Assembly (NCBI RefSeq): GCF_029846175.1
Contig: NZ_JARWAC010000016.1
Location: 248,001-312,000 of the forward strand
From: Sphaerisporangium sp. TRM90804
Lineage (GTDB): Bacteria; Actinomycetota; Actinomycetes; Streptosporangiales; Streptosporangiaceae
Direction of reading: 5' to 3'
Length of the DNA: 64,000 bases
Part shown: positions 62,729 through 64,000 of the stretch, in pieces
How positions within the stretch are numbered: position 1 is the first letter of the stretch
How the letters are laid out: each line of letters starts with the position of its first letter
Notes under the pieces: generated by a model
Told to the model about the DNA's origin: nothing
Seen by the model: the letters and a program-made list of their open reading frames with translations, nothing else
Databases searched by the model: none
Program-made: the position numbers and the translations under genes

Positions 62729-64000
62729 GTGGGCATCGCCGCCGCCGTCGCCGCTCTGGGCGAGGAGCCGCTCGACTGGCGCTTCAAGGCCGCCCCCGTC
62801 CGTGCGCACGGCGCAGCGCCGACCGTGGGGGAGTACCTCGCCACCCGGCCGCGGCTGTCCGGGCTGGGCACCCCGCTGCTGACCCTCGACGGCTCCGCGC
62901 TCGACCACAACATCGCCACGATGGCCGCCTGGGTGGAGCGGGCGGGCGCCTCGCTGGCCCCGCACGGCAAGACCACCATGGCGCCGGCCCTGTGGCGGCG
63001 CCAGCTCGCCGCCGGGGCGTGGGGGATCACGCTGGCGAACCTGCCGCAGCTCCGGGTCGCGCGGTCCTTTGGCGTCGGCCGCCTCATGCTCGCCGGGAGC
63101 CTGCTCGACCCTGCCGGGCTGGCGTGGGTGAGCGCCGAGCTGGACGCCGATCCCGGCTTCTCGTTCACCTCCTGGGTCGACTCGGCCCGCTCCGTGCAGA
63201 TCATGGACGCCGCGCTGCGCGAGGCGGGCGCCGGCCGTCCGGTCGACGTGTACGTCGAGCTGGGCGGGCCCGGCGGGCGCACCGGCGTGCGGGAGGACGA
63301 CGAGGCCGTCGCGCTCGCGGAGGCCGTCCGCGCCGCCCCCACCCTGCGGCTCGCCGGCGTGGCCGGGTACGAGGGCGCCCTCGCCCACGACACCTCGCCC
63401 GCCGGCCTCGGCGCGGTCGACGGCTTCCTGCGGCGGCTGGCGGCGCTGCACGAGCGGGTGACCTACGAGGTGGACGAGCCGGTCGTCACGGCCGGCGGCA
63501 GCTCGTACTTCGACCAGGTGGTGGAGGTCCTCGGGCCGCTGGACGCCCGCCTGGTGCTGCGGTCGGGCGCGTACGTCATCCACGACGACGGCTTCTACCG
63601 CGAGTTCTCGCCCTTCTCCCGGGGTGCCGGGCCCGCGCCGCTGCGGTCGGCCATGCACGGGTGGGCCCGGGTGATCTCGCGCCCGGAGCCCGGGCTCGCG
63701 CTGCTCGACGCCGGCAAACGCGACCTGCCCTTCGACGAGGGGCTGCCCGAGCCGCACGCCGTGCGGGGGCGCGGCCGTTCCGGAAGCGAGCCGGCCCTGC
63801 GCGGCGCCCGCGTCACCGCGGTCAAGGACCAGCACACCTTCCTCACCCTCGATCCCGCCTCCGACCTCGCCTGCGGCGACGTGCTCCGGCTCGGCCTGTC
63901 CCACCCCTGCACGGCGCTCGACAAGTGGACGCTGATCCCCGTCGTCGACGACTCCCTCGCCGACGACCCCGAGGTCGTCGACCTCGTCAGGACCTACTTC
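62729..64000 (+). CDS. PLP-dependent D-serine dehydratase-like / alanine-racemase-fold protein (partial, runs off the end)
   Basis: At least 424 residues, still open at the window end. The start is GTG 62729 behind GAGAGGAGG (62716-62724). The segment TPLLTLDGSALDHNIATM followed by APHGKTTMAP is the alanine racemase-like barrel with the PLP lysine, and the C-terminal part (HPCTALDKWTLIPVVDD) is the D-serine dehydratase-like domain. Family members are D-threonine aldolases or D-serine dehydratases and 'amino acid deaminases'. Its place next to the F420 enzyme gives no clear pathway. Confidence 0.8.
   Translation, partial: MGIAAAVAALGEEPLDWRFKAAPVRAHGAAPTVGEYLATRPRLSGLGTPLLTLDGSALDHNIATMAAWVERAGASLAPHGKTTMAPALWRRQLAAGAWGITLANLPQLRVARSFGVGRLMLAGSLLDPAGLAWVSAELDADPGFSFTSWVDSARSVQIMDAALREAGAGRPVDVYVELGGPGGRTGVREDDEAVALAEAVRAAPTLRLAGVAGYEGALAHDTSPAGLGAVDGFLRRLAALHERVTYEVDEPVVTAGGSSYFDQVVEVLGPLDARLVLRSGAYVIHDDGFYREFSPFSRGAGPAPLRSAMHGWARVISRPEPGLALLDAGKRDLPFDEGLPEPHAVRGRGRSGSEPALRGARVTAVKDQHTFLTLDPASDLACGDVLRLGLSHPCTALDKWTLIPVVDDSLADDPEVVDLVRTYF

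Noticed and set aside
1-64000. tRNA, rRNA, complete insertion sequences, prophage genes and replication origin
   Set aside because: I looked for cloverleaf-like genes, transposases, integrases, phage structural proteins and DnaA-box clusters and saw none I could support by eye.

Overview
The window is very GC-rich DNA (well over 70% by eye) from an actinomycete. GTG and TTG starts, DmdR1/IdeR-type iron boxes, an F420-type oxidoreductase, a StrR-type regulator and large secondary-metabolite loci all fit. A Streptosporangiales-like host (Nonomuraea or Streptosporangium type) is my guess, not something the sequence proves.

(1) About 1-31.4 kb: a hydroxamate siderophore locus. It holds an N-hydroxyornithine formyltransferase (65-1012), a FecE-type ATPase with two FecCD permeases (3697-6794, minus), a 19.4-kb five-module NRPS without a thioesterase (6910-26325), an MbtH protein, a binding lipoprotein and a heterodimeric ABC exporter (26725-31354, minus). 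Four iron boxes mark its promoters. Adenylation codes read as unassigned / Ser / N-hydroxyornithine / unassigned / unassigned, with N-methyltransferase domains in modules 1 and 3, which resembles the scabichelin/turgichelin plan. The ornithine N-hydroxylase is not in the window. A VOC / DGPF / ECF42-type sigma factor cassette (1568-3581) and a decayed copy of the siderophore ATPase (about 1234-1425) are inserted in this region.

(2) 31.5-37.3 kb: sulfur scavenging. A sulfonate-type ABC importer (SsuA/B/C-like), a truncated flavin monooxygenase remnant and a TauD-type dioxygenase. Both the importer and tauD are preceded by a short Cys-containing leader peptide of the [RG]xHVD....SAxC type, each behind a near-identical promoter placed so that the leader is probably leaderless. 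An Rpn-like PD-(D/E)XK protein lies between them.

(3) 37.4-43.0 kb (minus): a StrR/ParB-type regulator, a NACHT NTPase and an acyltransferase-3 membrane protein, probably co-transcribed.

(4) 43.4-58.0 kb: an unusual, non-NRPS/non-PKS gene cluster and the best candidate for an undescribed system. The plus strand has an MFS exporter, an SDR and a muconolactone-isomerase-like protein. The minus strand has a Glu/Leu dehydrogenase-like protein, a PurB-like lyase, a JAMM metalloprotease-like protein, an FmdE-like His-rich protein, LuxE-like and LuxC-like proteins, two tandem KAS III-like enzymes, a D-amino-acid-oxidase-like flavoenzyme, a class II amino acid:carrier-protein ligase homologue and its own small carrier protein. 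A TrmO-like methyltransferase sits in the middle on the plus strand. The set suggests that an amino acid is loaded on a free-standing carrier protein, elongated or transferred by KAS III-like enzymes, and reduced or activated by LuxC/LuxE.

(5) 58.4-64 kb: a carbohydrate-type ABC importer (binding lipoprotein and two permeases, minus), an LLM-class F420-dependent oxidoreductase (minus) and a PLP-dependent D-serine-dehydratase/alanine-racemase-fold protein (plus) that runs off the window end. I saw no rRNA or tRNA gene, CRISPR array or complete insertion sequence.
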